Assembly (NCBI GenBank): GCA_019745195.1
Contig: JAIETL010000059.1
Coordinates: 29,450-93,449, forward strand
Direction of reading: 5' to 3'
DNA: 64,000 nucleotides
Source of the DNA: Beijerinckiaceae bacterium
GTDB taxonomy: Bacteria > Pseudomonadota > Alphaproteobacteria > Rhizobiales > Beijerinckiaceae
Shown: one piece after another, positions 9,186 through 18,915 of the stretch
How positions within the stretch are numbered: position 1 is the stretch's first letter
How the letters are laid out: each line of letters begins with the position of its first letter
The notes under the pieces: model-generated
The model's input: only the letters and a program-made list of their open reading frames with translations
Database searches by the model: none
Told to the model about the DNA's origin: nothing
Translations under genes and position numbers: made by a program

Positions 9186-10778
9186 ATGCCCGACAGGTAC
9201 ACATTCAAGCTCGACGCTGACGAGGCGACCTTCGCGGCTCACGCCGAGAAGTGCGTCAAGATCGACACCGAGCGGCACATGGTCCGGTCGGGTCTCACGA
9301 CGCCGACGACGGCGCAGCTGCTCGCGGGCTATCCGTATCGCTCCGGCGACATCGTCGTCGATGCGGCGTTCTGGGCCTGCACGCTCCAAAGCGATAACAC
9401 CTACGATCCGATCAAGCTGCCGAAGGCGGTTATCCAGGCACTCCAGGACCTCGGCGCCAAGCCCAGCAGGATTGCCATCATCCGAGTTCGCCAGGCGGCC
9501 CAGCGGAAGCGTCCGGAGTGGGGTGATCACTACAAGGCTCGGCTCCAAGAGATCGTCGATCGCTGCAACGTCTACCTCGCTTCGCTGTTGGACACCGAGG
9601 CCAAGCGAGAGCGGACCCGGCTCGGCTTCCAGCACTTCAACGCTGGCAGCGACCATCCCGACAACGCCGAGCGGCTGATCTTCGCCATCTGCGAAGCGAC
9701 CGGCCACGACTACGAGCGGATCGTCGACGAGTACCTGCCCAGGCTGTGGCTGCACGCACGCGTCAAGCGGATGACGCTGCGTTACGAGGACGTCGAGCGC
9801 TGGCTGACCGAGTATCGCATCGCGCTCAAGCTCAAGGGCGAGAACGACTCGCTGCCCGAGCCCGTCGACCTCGGCGACTTCGAAATGAGCGCCCAGGGAA
9901 TCCCCGCGCCTCCTGCGGCTCCGACGCGTGTCGTGGTCCCCGAAATGAAGAAGAAGCCGAGGACGGATTCGGCGGCGTACGCCTTCTATGAAATCGCCGG
10001 CAAGCCGCTGCCGCTGGTTCGCTTCGAAGGCGACCTCGGTGCCGTCTTGCGCGAGCTCTGCGAGCGGTGGCCGTGGGCGTCCGAGACGATCAAGACCATC
10101 TTGATGGACCTCGTCGGGTCGCAGTGGATCAGGCTGCGGCCGACGCTGCTGCTCGGGCCGCCGGGCACGGGGAAGTCCAGCCTGGCGCTGGCGATCGCCC
10201 GGGCCCTTGGGCTGGTGCCGACACTCTATAATGCTGCTGGCAACAGCGACGGCAGCTTCATCGGCACGAACGCTCAATGGGCCACGGCCAGGGGCAGCGT
10301 CTCCCTCCAGGCGCTTCTCCGGGCCCAGGCAGCGAACACCGTCGTCATCATCGACGAGATCGAGAAGGCCGGCACCAGCCGCCACAACGGCAATATGCAA
10401 GACGGTCTGATTCCGATGCTTGAGCCGACGACGTCGCGCTGCATCCTCGATCCCGCTCTGGAGCTTCCCGTCGACCTGTCGGAGGTCAGCTACCTGGCCA
10501 CGGCCAACGGTCTCGACGGCATCTCGTCGCCGCTACTGGATCGTCTCCGAATCCTCCACGTCCCGGAGCCGGGCCCGGAGCACCTGCCTGTCGTCGCAAA
10601 GCAAATCGTGGCCGACCTGCGGCGCGAGAGGAATGCCTCGGAGCAGTGGATGCCCGACCTGGACGGCGAGGAGATCGCGATGATCGCCCAGCACTGGAAG
10701 GGCGGCTCGATGCGGGCTGTCCGTCGAATGATCGAAACCATTGTGGCCGGGCGTGAAGCCTTCGCCCAGCGTCATTGA
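9186..10778 (+). CDS. Lon-like AAA+ ATPase without protease domain
   Basis: Walker A GPPGTGKSS, Walker B VVIIDEIEKAG, Lon-like LPVDLSEVSYLATANGLDGISSPLLDRL; ends shortly after the AAA lid. Confidence 0.8.
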   Translation: MPDRYTFKLDADEATFAAHAEKCVKIDTERHMVRSGLTTPTTAQLLAGYPYRSGDIVVDAAFWACTLQSDNTYDPIKLPKAVIQALQDLGAKPSRIAIIRVRQAAQRKRPEWGDHYKARLQEIVDRCNVYLASLLDTEAKRERTRLGFQHFNAGSDHPDNAERLIFAICEATGHDYERIVDEYLPRLWLHARVKRMTLRYEDVERWLTEYRIALKLKGENDSLPEPVDLGDFEMSAQGIPAPPAAPTRVVVPEMKKKPRTDSAAYAFYEIAGKPLPLVRFEGDLGAVLRELCERWPWASETIKTILMDLVGSQWIRLRPTLLLGPPGTGKSSLALAIARALGLVPTLYNAAGNSDGSFIGTNAQWATARGSVSLQALLRAQAANTVVIIDEIEKAGTSRHNGNMQDGLIPMLEPTTSRCILDPALELPVDLSEVSYLATANGLDGISSPLLDRLRILHVPEPGPEHLPVVAKQIVADLRRERNASEQWMPDLDGEEIAMIAQHWKGGSMRAVRRMIETIVAGREAFAQRH

Positions 10779-10789
10779 AGGAGGCCGCC

Positions 10790-11068
10790 ATGACCGAATT
10801 CGAACGCATCGCCGACGGCATTGAGGAACTGATGTTCAACGGCCTGATCTGCCCCCTGCAAGCGACGGCATCGTGCCGGCGCGTGCGCGGGATCGCCCGT
10901 CTCGTCGATGGCGACCGGGTCTCGCGCAGCGTCGGCCTGATCATGGCGCTGGCCGAGGAGCAGCGCGCCAACGTGCCGCCGCTCGGCGACATGGACCTCC
11001 CCTTCATCCCCTTCATGTTGCCGATCGAGGACGGTCGGCCCCTGCTGCTGGAGCACTCCAATGCGTAG
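10790..11068 (+). CDS. hypothetical protein
   Basis: SD GGAGG upstream; in the co-oriented array. Confidence 0.55.
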   Translation: MTEFERIADGIEELMFNGLICPLQATASCRRVRGIARLVDGDRVSRSVGLIMALAEEQRANVPPLGDMDLPFIPFMLPIEDGRPLLLEHSNA

Positions 11069-11576
11069 CCCCGCCGAACGCCGCCTCGCCTACCAAGTCG
11101 AACTCGCGCGCGGGAGGCGTCTTGCCGCCGGAATCCCCGCAGACGAGACATGGTCCAAGCGCCTTCGCCAGCGCTGGCCGATGCGGCTGATGTGCTCGAT
11201 GGAGTGCGGGCCCGGGTGGGCCGACCTCGTCGAGGCCTTGAACGAACTGATCGACGTCGAGGCGACCGGTGAGTTCCGCTTCACCCAGATCAAGGAGAAG
11301 TTCGGCCAACTCCGAGCTTACTGGCACGGCGTCGACGAGCACGGTCGCATCGAGGAACTCGTCGAGGCAGCCGAGGAGGTCTCGGCGTCCATGTGCGAGA
11401 CCTGCAGCGGCGATGCCAAGGTCTGGCAGACCCAGGGCGGCCCCGGATTCGGCTACGTTCACGTGGCTTGCGACGAGCATGCGCGGCCCGGCTCAGCGAT
11501 CGTCCGCGTCAAGACCGAAAAGATCAGAACGCCGATCGGCAACTTCCGCGCCAACAAGGTCGAGGACGACACATGA
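11061..11576 (+). CDS. hypothetical protein with CxxC and C..H residues
   Basis: 171 aa, overlaps neighbours; MCETCSGDAKVW...HVACDEHA. Confidence 0.6.
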   Translation: MRSPAERRLAYQVELARGRRLAAGIPADETWSKRLRQRWPMRLMCSMECGPGWADLVEALNELIDVEATGEFRFTQIKEKFGQLRAYWHGVDEHGRIEELVEAAEEVSASMCETCSGDAKVWQTQGGPGFGYVHVACDEHARPGSAIVRVKTEKIRTPIGNFRANKVEDDT

Positions 11577-11932
11577 GCACGCTCTCGGAGAAGATCCGCG
11601 CTGCCTACAGGGATTTGGATCTCCTGAAGAGCGGCTGGCGGCCTGGCCCCGACGTCGAGGCCGTCCCGCTCGATCAATGGTTCCCGATCGTACACCGCGG
11701 CCTCGATCTCCCGGCGCTGGCGGGTGACGCAGACCATCCGCGCCTGGGCAGCACCCTGATCACGACGTCGCCCGTGTTGTGGGTCAGCGATGACCAGACG
11801 CTCGCGAGGTGCCTCAGCCGTTGGTACCGGCTCGGACAGCCCAGGCGCCTGTCGGCCAGGGTGCCGCTCTGCGGGTGGGATGACATCGCAGCGCTGGAGA
11901 CCAGGATCGCGAATACCGGGAGAGCATGGTGA
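11573..11932 (+). CDS. hypothetical protein, possibly DUF6634-like
   Basis: ATGA overlap with the upstream gene; LKSGWRPGPDVEAVPLDQWFPI...ITTSPVLWVSDDQTLARCLSRWYRLG. Family assignment from memory. Confidence 0.55.
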   Translation: MSTLSEKIRAAYRDLDLLKSGWRPGPDVEAVPLDQWFPIVHRGLDLPALAGDADHPRLGSTLITTSPVLWVSDDQTLARCLSRWYRLGQPRRLSARVPLCGWDDIAALETRIANTGRAW

Positions 11933-12159
11933 CGACGCCGGTCATGAATTTCGTGGTCATCTCGGACACCGAAGCCTTCTCGAACCTGCGGGATTCCGGC
12001 GTGCTCCCGGGGCTGCTAGCGTCCGGCGTCAGGGTCATCATGCACAGCCGTCTCGCGAAGAACGTTCGCCTGGGGCGGCATCGAGAGATCCTCGACCTGC
12101 CCTGCGTTCTCGTCGGCGGCGACGACGAAATCGAGGCGATTGCCAGGAGGTTGGCATGA
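11926..12159 (+). CDS. small hypothetical protein
   Basis: Overlapping start/stop with both neighbours. Confidence 0.5.
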   Translation: MVTTPVMNFVVISDTEAFSNLRDSGVLPGLLASGVRVIMHSRLAKNVRLGRHREILDLPCVLVGGDDEIEAIARRLA

Positions 12160-12398
12160 CGGATGACATCGCAAATTGGGACACCGATCCGGCCTATCGA
12201 GAGCTCAAGCGCAAGTTCGATGCCGGCGAGATCACGCGCGAGAAGCTGCTGGAGGGCGGCTGGCTTTTCATGCGCGTCCAAGCCGCCGTCGGGGCTGAGC
12301 GCTGGAAGCTCATGTCGGAGATCCTGGCGACGGAAGAGCCGGACGTCGAGGCGGCGCTGGCGATCAAGAACGGCATGCCGGGCATCCCGCCGAAGTGA
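12156..12398 (+). CDS. small hypothetical protein
   Basis: MTDDIANWDTDPAYRELKRKFDAGEITREKLLEGGW...; ATGA overlap. Confidence 0.55.
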   Translation: MTDDIANWDTDPAYRELKRKFDAGEITREKLLEGGWLFMRVQAAVGAERWKLMSEILATEEPDVEAALAIKNGMPGIPPK

Positions 12399-12463
12399 GG
12401 CGCAGACGGTCCCGCTGCGTGCCGATTCGGGTGCAGGTGCAAGCCACAACAAGGAAAACGACG

Positions 12464-12937
12464 ATGACGGGAGAAAAGATGACGGCTGAGGATTGGCAGC
12501 GCCTGGCCGATGCGTACCGTCAACACGTGCCGCCCGAACCCGTGGTCGACACGGACCCTGAGGTCGCCAGGCGCCGAGAGCAAGCCCGTCGTGCCGTCGG
12601 CAGTCTCTATACCAGCGGCCGCCGCCCTTCGCTTGAATTCGTCGTGCTCACCGAGTGGTGGGTCAACGGGGTGATCACGACCGACGAAGCAATCGAGAGG
12701 ATCAAGGGCGCCGCCGAACAGCAGTACCGCCCCCCGGTGACGCCGGAAGAGCGCTGGACTGCTGGGCTGATCGGCTTTGATCAGATGCGGGCCGAGATCG
12801 GCCGCGGTGACTACGTGAAAATTGAAATCGAGGCAGCGCAGGCGGCTGGCCATCAGGCGTCTCTTGAAGCGCTGTATGCGTACGTGCGCGGCGAGATCTC
12901 GCTCGAAGAGATGACCGCTAAGAAGGGTAACGACTGA
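12464..12937 (+). CDS. hypothetical protein with an antitoxin VbhA-reminiscent C-terminal motif
   Basis: C-terminal ASLEALYAYVRGEISLEEMTAKK resembles the yvxGeIsldEl element; weak. Confidence 0.5.
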   Translation: MTGEKMTAEDWQRLADAYRQHVPPEPVVDTDPEVARRREQARRAVGSLYTSGRRPSLEFVVLTEWWVNGVITTDEAIERIKGAAEQQYRPPVTPEERWTAGLIGFDQMRAEIGRGDYVKIEIEAAQAAGHQASLEALYAYVRGEISLEEMTAKKGND

Positions 12938-13131
12938 TGGTGCTGGGCAGCTTGAAGGAATGGGGGAAGCTCTACCCTGACTTCGTGAAAGGCTACACGC
13001 TGGAGGAGCAGGACTGGATCGGAAAATTCCTTCTATTCATGCTGCTCGACCTGAAGCGCACCGTCGACCACTGCCGTGAGTCGGGAGAGCCCCTGCCACC
13101 GATCCTGAAATCGCCGGCTAAACCTGAATAG
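12937..13131 (+). CDS. small hypothetical protein
   Basis: Start overlaps the previous stop; ends in a terminator stem. Confidence 0.5.
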   Translation: MVLGSLKEWGKLYPDFVKGYTLEEQDWIGKFLLFMLLDLKRTVDHCRESGEPLPPILKSPAKPE

Positions 13132-13154
13132 CGCGAGGCCTTGTTCAGGTTTAG
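13118..13154. terminator. bidirectional terminator-like inverted repeat CTAAACCTGAA-N15-TTCAGGTTTAG
   Basis: Perfect 11-bp arms between convergent ORFs. Confidence 0.7.
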
Positions 13155-13169
13155 ACAGGCGCCGGCCAG

Positions 13170-13346
13170 CTAGTCCAGCGACGGCGTCGCCAGCAGGTCA
13201 GCTCGCCTGATCAGGTCTGCGTCACCATCCATCGCCTCGCCATAGACGACTACCAGCGCCGCGAGGTAGCCGCGCTGGTAGTCAGTGTCCGGAGGGTCGG
13301 CGAGGAAGCCGCGGATTGCGGCCTCGATATAGGTCTTCGTGTCCAT
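13170..13346 (-). CDS. small protein MDTKTYIEAAIRGFLADPPDTDYQRGYLAALVVVYGEAMDGDADLIRRADLLATPSLD (absent from ORF track)
   Basis: 58-aa ORF read on the reverse strand; ends just past the bidirectional terminator. Confidence 0.6.
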   Translation of the reverse strand: MDTKTYIEAAIRGFLADPPDTDYQRGYLAALVVVYGEAMDGDADLIRRADLLATPSLD

Positions 13347-13617
13347 GATCCCTCTTAGCGGCCTGCGCCGCGTCCTTGGCCGCTTTCGCGGCGATCCATC
13401 CCGCTTTCATGCCGGCGAGCCGCTGAAGCTGGACGGTGAACGCGTTCGCCGTGGCGCGGTCGTCATCGAGGGCACCGTGGAACGTCGAGGGCGCCTCGTC
13501 CCCGTTGTACATGAGTTGCAGCGCCTGCCACGTGATGCGTCCCGCCCGCTGCTACTTGCTGAACTCCTCGCGAATGACGAGGGCCCATTGCCCGCGAAGG
13601 GTCACATGCAAGGACAT
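13282..13617 (-). pseudogene. hypothetical phage-like gene with an in-frame amber codon
   Basis: Reads MSLHVTLRGQWALVIREEFSK-TAG-QRAGRITWQALQLMYNGDEAPSTFHGALDDDRATANAFTVQLQRLAGMKAGW... in one frame; TAG at 13552-13554; AGGA SD upstream. Confidence 0.4.
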
Positions 13618-13903
13618 CTGTCCTGCGCAATGGTGGCGGGCCCTGCGCTCGGGCAAGGCCGAAGACACCCTTTCGCTGAGGACACTGAGCTTTACATACT
13701 CAAGACGATCCAACAGGAATCGAAAAAAATGAGCGTCTTAATCCTTGGATACTGCAGTCCACGTCGCTTGGTCTAGAAAATCAATGACAGCTACGGCTTC
13801 CGCGAATTGGATCCCGTATGCCTGATGAAAGCCTCTTGTGCTTATCGAACGAAGCGGTACCCTGTCCTGAACGTGAGGCGTCCAAGCAAGTCGCCCGCTG
13901 AGT

Positions 13904-16900
13904 GTGGCATTCCCTTCCATTGTTACTTTCATCACGGTGAGCAGAGTGGCGTACGAAGACACCCCCGAAGACAGAATTCCTAACCCGCGCCAGAGCGAAA
14001 CTACCCCTTCCGAGGGGTCGCGAGAGGACAACAGTCCTAACTCCGAGGTAGCCAAAACCGACCCCTCCAGGGTCCTTCCGTTTGCCTTCACGCACCCCCT
14101 GCTTCAGGGCGCGAAGCTGTCGAATCCGGACGAGCGGAGGCCGGGTACTGTCGTCCGCTCGATGATGTACCAGCCCGGCGAGGCCCACTTCCGTTCCGCT
14201 TTGGCCTGCCTCCGGAATGGCTGGAGCGTTTACCCCCAGACCCGTGACGACAAGAGGCGGCCTTGGCTGATCGACGGCCAAGGCATTCTGATCAAAACCT
14301 ACCAGGAAGTGCGCCCCGACGAGCGCCTGGTCCATTACTGGATCGAGAAGGCGCCCTCGGCGAACGTCGCCGTTATCATGGGCCCGGCGTCGGGCGGCAT
14401 GATCGGGTTCGACATCGACTTCGACGATCTCGACAAGTCCTCCTGGGCGCAGCGCCTGGCCCAAAAGCATTTCGGCCTGACGCCCTTCCGGCGCCAGGGC
14501 CGCGCGCCGCGCATGATGTTGTTCTACCGTGTTGACCCAGGCACTCAGATCCGCTCGCGGGCGCTGAAGGTGGCCGGCTCGGACGACGCGATCGAGATCC
14601 TAGGCCAGGGCAAGTCCGTTACGATTTACGGGACGCACCACAAGACGGGCGACTACTTCAAGTGGGCCGACAAGGCCCCGGCCTTCGCCAGCACCGACCT
14701 CGCGCCCATCATTACCCAGGCGCAGCTGGACGCCTTCCTCGACGACCTCGACCACGCCTTTGAACTGGTCGGCTACCGCGCGAAGCCCGTATCCCACTTC
14801 TCGGCCGAGCTCGTGAACTTCGACGGACCGGTCAACGCGCCCCGCAACCGGATGGACTCGGGCACCTGGGAGCGGCAGGGCCTCGGCAAGCTGCTGGTCA
14901 AAGGCAGGCAGTCGTGGATGTTTGCTAGGGCGTTCGAGTACGTTCGTCTCAATACGGATGCGGTCAGGACCGACGAGGGCAGCGCCGCCGTATTCCAGCG
15001 CTACCTCTTCGAGGCCCTCCGCTACATCGCCAGGACGGGTGACTGGTCGACGGACGCCGCCATTGAGAAGGAATGCCGCTCGATCTGGTCGAGGACCCGC
15101 GCCAATCTCTTGGCCGACCGGATCAAGGCTCAGACCGTCACCGTCATCGAGGACGGCTCGCGTCAGGTCGTGGCCACCGGCGGCGTCTTGGCGATCGCCG
15201 GTGATCTGGGCAGCGCATCACGTTGGGTGCCCGCCCCAGGCTCCAAGGACCGCCGCAAGTCTCCAGTCCGCGTCGTCGAGAAGGTCGACGCTGATCACAT
15301 GCCGAACGCCGAGCGCGCCAAGGCCGTCGCACTGCTCGATGCCGATTCGCGAGAGGAAATTGGCAAGCGCGTCTCTGCCGAGGTCGAGGCGTACATCGAT
15401 TCGTTCCTCGATCTGCTCTGGGACAACGCGGACCGGATCGATGCGCTTCTGAAAGAGGGCAAGGCCTTGCCGGCCGAGCTCATGGAGATCGGCGCGCTGA
15501 TCGCGCCCACCGGCGCCGGCAAGACCTCGACGGCCATGAGGCGTTTCGTGCACAAGATCGAGACGCGTGGTCGCCTTCCCTTCGCCCTCGCGCTGATCAC
15601 TCCCAACCACAGGAACGCCTCGGAAGCCTCGGGCATCGCCCAAGCCGCGGGCGCCGCCGACGTCTGGTCCGAGATCGTGGACGCCACGCGCGGCGCCAGG
15701 GTCCTGCACTACAAGGGGAAGGCCGAAGCCGGCTGCTTGCGGGCGGACGAGGTCAGGGCCCTCCAGTCCGCCGGCATCTTCACCGCCGGCCTGTGCCGGT
15801 CCCAAGTCATTCATCCAGTCACGGAAGAAAAGACCGAGAGCTTCTGCGCTTTCTATAACGATTGCCCCTCGATCGCGCAGAGGAAGCTGGCCGAACTCGC
15901 CGACATCATCTTCCTGCCGCACGCGTACATCACGAACCCCCTCCCGAAAGAGGTCAGCGCAAGGATCGGCGCAATCATCATCGACGAGCGGTTTTGGCCC
16001 GAGCTGGCCCACACAGCCCAGCTGCCGATCGGGATTCTGCACAAGGCCCGCCGTCCCCCGTACCTGATGAAGGCCGACAAGAGGGACGGCATCACGGCGC
16101 AGGATCACATGCTCGGTCGCCATCGGGCCGCCATGGTCGTGGAGGACGCCGTGAAGTCCGGTGTCTGCCCGGCGTATGCCTTAGCCTGCTACGAGAAGGT
16201 TGAGGCGCTTTCGAAGAAGCGCGTCACCGGACTGGAGTTGGTCCAGTCGGCCAAGCTCGTCTGCTCGCGCGCCAAGGGCGGCGGTATGGAGGTCACGCCA
16301 AGCACGACCGCGGACGACATCGGCGAATTGCTGACCCGGCCCGAGGGCGAAATGCTCATGGTGGAATGGCGCTTCTGGACGATCGTCGAGGAAATCATCC
16401 ATGCCTACCGGCAGGGTCGGAAGAGCCGCGATATCAAGACCGACACCCGCATCAAGATTCTGTCGCACTCGCGCAAGATCGGCAAGGGCGACAAGGCTAA
16501 GTCGGTGGCGGATTACGCGCTGAGCCTAGGCTGGCGCATCACGCCGAATTTTTCGAACCGCCCTCTCTTCCTGCTTGACGCCTCGGCACACCCCCGCATC
16601 CTCGGCAAGATTTTCAAGGGCCGGCCGGTCAAGGTCCACAAGGTCGAGGCTCCGCTGCACCTGCGCACGATCGTCGTCGCGGAAAACATGTTTGACCAGA
16701 AGATGATCCCTTCCGCGCCGGGGAACCTGAACCGTGACGACCAGGCCCGCGCCGCCGACATCCAGTCCAAGCTCCGCTTCATGACCGCTCATGTCGCGGC
16801 GATGTATCCGACCGAGCGTGTCCTAGTCGGCTCGACGCTCGCGGGCGTGAAAGCCATGACCAACGAATGGCCGTCTCCCGACAACGTCGATTTTGCCCAC

Positions 16901-17986
16901 TTCGGCAACTTGCGCGGTTTGAATGCGTATGAGGAGCATGCCGCCGCTATCAGCTTCGGCAGGATGGAGTTGCCCGTCGACGTCTTGGACGGCCTGGTCG
17001 CGACGTTCTCCTACGATGACGAGACGCCCGAGCCGGCATGGAACGCCACCGGCACCGGCTGGATCGGTAAGCAGAAGCTCAGGGCGCCCGAGGGAGAGCG
17101 TCGCCTGATGCGCCGCGACGGCGCCTACGTGACCTTGAGGGACTCGACCTACGACGACAGCATCTATCCCTGGCACAACATCATCCGCGCGCAGTGGCGC
17201 GAGGAGGAGCTGCGGCAATTCGCGGGGCGCCTGAGGCCGGTTTACCGGAAGGGAGAAGCGCCGCTTTGGATCTGCGTGTCGACCTCGGTTCCCCATGACA
17301 TCATCGTTGACGACGTCCTGACGCTCGACCAGATCGTGAAGGGCGCCGGCTTGGGCGAAGCGGTGCGGCGCGCAAACGGTCTCATGGACGTGAAGCGGAT
17401 CGATCGCGATGTCGCTGACAGGGAGCAGGATCGCGATCGGATCTGTGGCGCCATGCGCGGCACGGACGGTCGCATGAACGAGGGCTACGCCGTCGCCAAC
17501 ATCTGGTCCGACGGTCGCCCCGAATCCCGAAAGGTCCGCATCGCGGCATGGGTGCCGAACGTCTGGGATGCGATCTACGCGAGCGAGCGCAAGCTCGGCC
17601 GCGAACTCGACCGTGTCGATGTCATCGTCGAGGCGCCGAAGGTGAACCCCCTCGCCCGCATCCCCGAGCCGTCCAAGATCGACAGGGCAATGAGCCGCCT
17701 TCCCAATGCCGCCACGGCGACCCGGCAGGAGTTCCTCCAGGAGCGCGCCGACGCCGAGGCAATCCGCCGCGAGAGGCTTCTGGAGAGGCTCACGGAGGAA
17801 ATTCGGCTAACCGATCCCGACGGCAGGATCAATATCGCCGCGATCAGGATGGAAGGCGTCGCTCCGGCCCTGCCGCTTCACGTCGCCATGATCTTGGACG
17901 CGTATCCGCCGCCAAGCGACGAGGCCGAGGAAGAGGCTCCACACCTGGCGGAGCCCGAGCCGCCGCCCATTGCCCAAACGGCCTAG
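13904..17986 (+). CDS. large PrimPol (bifunctional primase/polymerase) fused to a helicase/ATPase-like domain
   Basis: PrimPol motifs MIGFDIDFDD and IEILGQGKSVTIYGTHHKTGDYFKW; later Walker A APTGAGKTSTAM and acidic IGAIIIDERFW. Start codon uncertain (GTG 13904 or further in). Confidence 0.75.
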   Translation: MAFPSIVTFITVSRVAYEDTPEDRIPNPRQSETTPSEGSREDNSPNSEVAKTDPSRVLPFAFTHPLLQGAKLSNPDERRPGTVVRSMMYQPGEAHFRSALACLRNGWSVYPQTRDDKRRPWLIDGQGILIKTYQEVRPDERLVHYWIEKAPSANVAVIMGPASGGMIGFDIDFDDLDKSSWAQRLAQKHFGLTPFRRQGRAPRMMLFYRVDPGTQIRSRALKVAGSDDAIEILGQGKSVTIYGTHHKTGDYFKWADKAPAFASTDLAPIITQAQLDAFLDDLDHAFELVGYRAKPVSHFSAELVNFDGPVNAPRNRMDSGTWERQGLGKLLVKGRQSWMFARAFEYVRLNTDAVRTDEGSAAVFQRYLFEALRYIARTGDWSTDAAIEKECRSIWSRTRANLLADRIKAQTVTVIEDGSRQVVATGGVLAIAGDLGSASRWVPAPGSKDRRKSPVRVVEKVDADHMPNAERAKAVALLDADSREEIGKRVSAEVEAYIDSFLDLLWDNADRIDALLKEGKALPAELMEIGALIAPTGAGKTSTAMRRFVHKIETRGRLPFALALITPNHRNASEASGIAQAAGAADVWSEIVDATRGARVLHYKGKAEAGCLRADEVRALQSAGIFTAGLCRSQVIHPVTEEKTESFCAFYNDCPSIAQRKLAELADIIFLPHAYITNPLPKEVSARIGAIIIDERFWPELAHTAQLPIGILHKARRPPYLMKADKRDGITAQDHMLGRHRAAMVVEDAVKSGVCPAYALACYEKVEALSKKRVTGLELVQSAKLVCSRAKGGGMEVTPSTTADDIGELLTRPEGEMLMVEWRFWTIVEEIIHAYRQGRKSRDIKTDTRIKILSHSRKIGKGDKAKSVADYALSLGWRITPNFSNRPLFLLDASAHPRILGKIFKGRPVKVHKVEAPLHLRTIVVAENMFDQKMIPSAPGNLNRDDQARAADIQSKLRFMTAHVAAMYPTERVLVGSTLAGVKAMTNEWPSPDNVDFAHFGNLRGLNAYEEHAAAISFGRMELPVDVLDGLVATFSYDDETPEPAWNATGTGWIGKQKLRAPEGERRLMRRDGAYVTLRDSTYDDSIYPWHNIIRAQWREEELRQFAGRLRPVYRKGEAPLWICVSTSVPHDIIVDDVLTLDQIVKGAGLGEAVRRANGLMDVKRIDRDVADREQDRDRICGAMRGTDGRMNEGYAVANIWSDGRPESRKVRIAAWVPNVWDAIYASERKLGRELDRVDVIVEAPKVNPLARIPEPSKIDRAMSRLPNAATATRQEFLQERADAEAIRRERLLERLTEEIRLTDPDGRINIAAIRMEGVAPALPLHVAMILDAYPPPSDEAEEEAPHLAEPEPPPIAQTA

Positions 17987-18040
17987 CCAGCGGCCGCTTC
18001 CGACATCGTCATAGAGTAGAACGGGCGTCGTGCCCGAACG

Positions 18041-18068
18041 AACCCGGCTGCCTTCGCGCGGCCGGGTT
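18041..18068 (+). terminator. intrinsic terminator-like hairpin AACCCGGC...GCCGGGTT then TTC
   Basis: 8-bp perfect stem downstream of the PrimPol gene. Confidence 0.5.
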
Positions 18069-18440
18069 TCGTCGGTTCAGGGCAGGAATAGGCCGGATTG
18101 AGGGCTCTGAAGGCGCCAGCGAGCGTTGATGGCGCGACGTCGTCGGGATTGGCCAGCATACGGACCAGGACGCATTCAGGCCATAGAGCCGGGCCGGCCT
18201 AAGTATCTGGTTTTGCAGGAAAGAGAGGTCCGGGCTTCGTCTTATAGAGTCTATACATTATGCGCAGAATGCGCCTCTAGGATATCTAACCATCTTCTTG
18301 GGTCTGTCTCCGCTCTCGCTCCGACAAGAGTCCTGCCGGGGTTTCCTCGTTTCTTCAACAATAAGGGGCTTCGCCCACGGGGGTCTCCAGACGACGTCCG
18401 GCCCGTTGTACCTTGCCAGCCGGTCACGCATGATCCGTCC

Positions 18441-18755
18441 ATGACCCACAAGGACAGCCCACAGGCCGTGTCTGCTGAACGTCAGCGTCAAGCGGCGGCG
18501 CGGGCGCGTGCGTACCGCCAGAGATCCCGAGAGGCGGCCCTGATCGACACCGCGATCGCGGACGCCCTGGCGGCCACCGTGTCGACCGCATTCGTTGAGG
18601 ACGGCATGGTCGCGTTCCTGGCGAAGTTCCGGTCCCACGCCGTTGGCGGCATGAAGGCGGCCGGAATCGAGAGCCCCCAGGCCGCGTTGCGCGACAGGCT
18701 GGGCCTCAGGTCGGAGCGGGACGCCAGCTCTTGTGAATTGCGGATGAATCGGTAG
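18441..18755 (+). CDS. hypothetical basic protein
   Basis: MTHKDSPQAVSAERQRQAAARARAYRQRSREAALIDTAIADAL...; followed by a strong terminator. Confidence 0.55.
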   Translation: MTHKDSPQAVSAERQRQAAARARAYRQRSREAALIDTAIADALAATVSTAFVEDGMVAFLAKFRSHAVGGMKAAGIESPQAALRDRLGLRSERDASSCELRMNR

Positions 18756-18818
18756 AATCTCCTTGTCTGACCACTGCCTGTGATGAGGCAATGGACGGAA
18801 TGCCAGATACCACTCACG

Positions 18819-18849
18819 GCCCGGTCGCCTCATGCTTCCGGGCCTTTTT
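18819..18849 (+). terminator. rho-independent terminator GGCCCGG-N12-CCGGGCC-TTTTT
   Basis: 7-bp perfect stem followed by T5. Confidence 0.8.
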
Positions 18850-18915
18850 CGTGGCCGGCCACACCCGAAGTCGATTTGTGCCTTTTTTCTGTGCGGCCCG
18901 TGCTGTCGTCACCGC

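Noticed and set aside
9153-10400. 415-aa antisense ORF opposite the AAA ATPase
   Set aside because: No family signature, composition typical of the shadow frame of GC-rich coding DNA; the + strand protein has clear Walker motifs.
15218-16123. 301-aa antisense ORF within the PrimPol gene
   Set aside because: Shadow ORF with no RBS or motif support.
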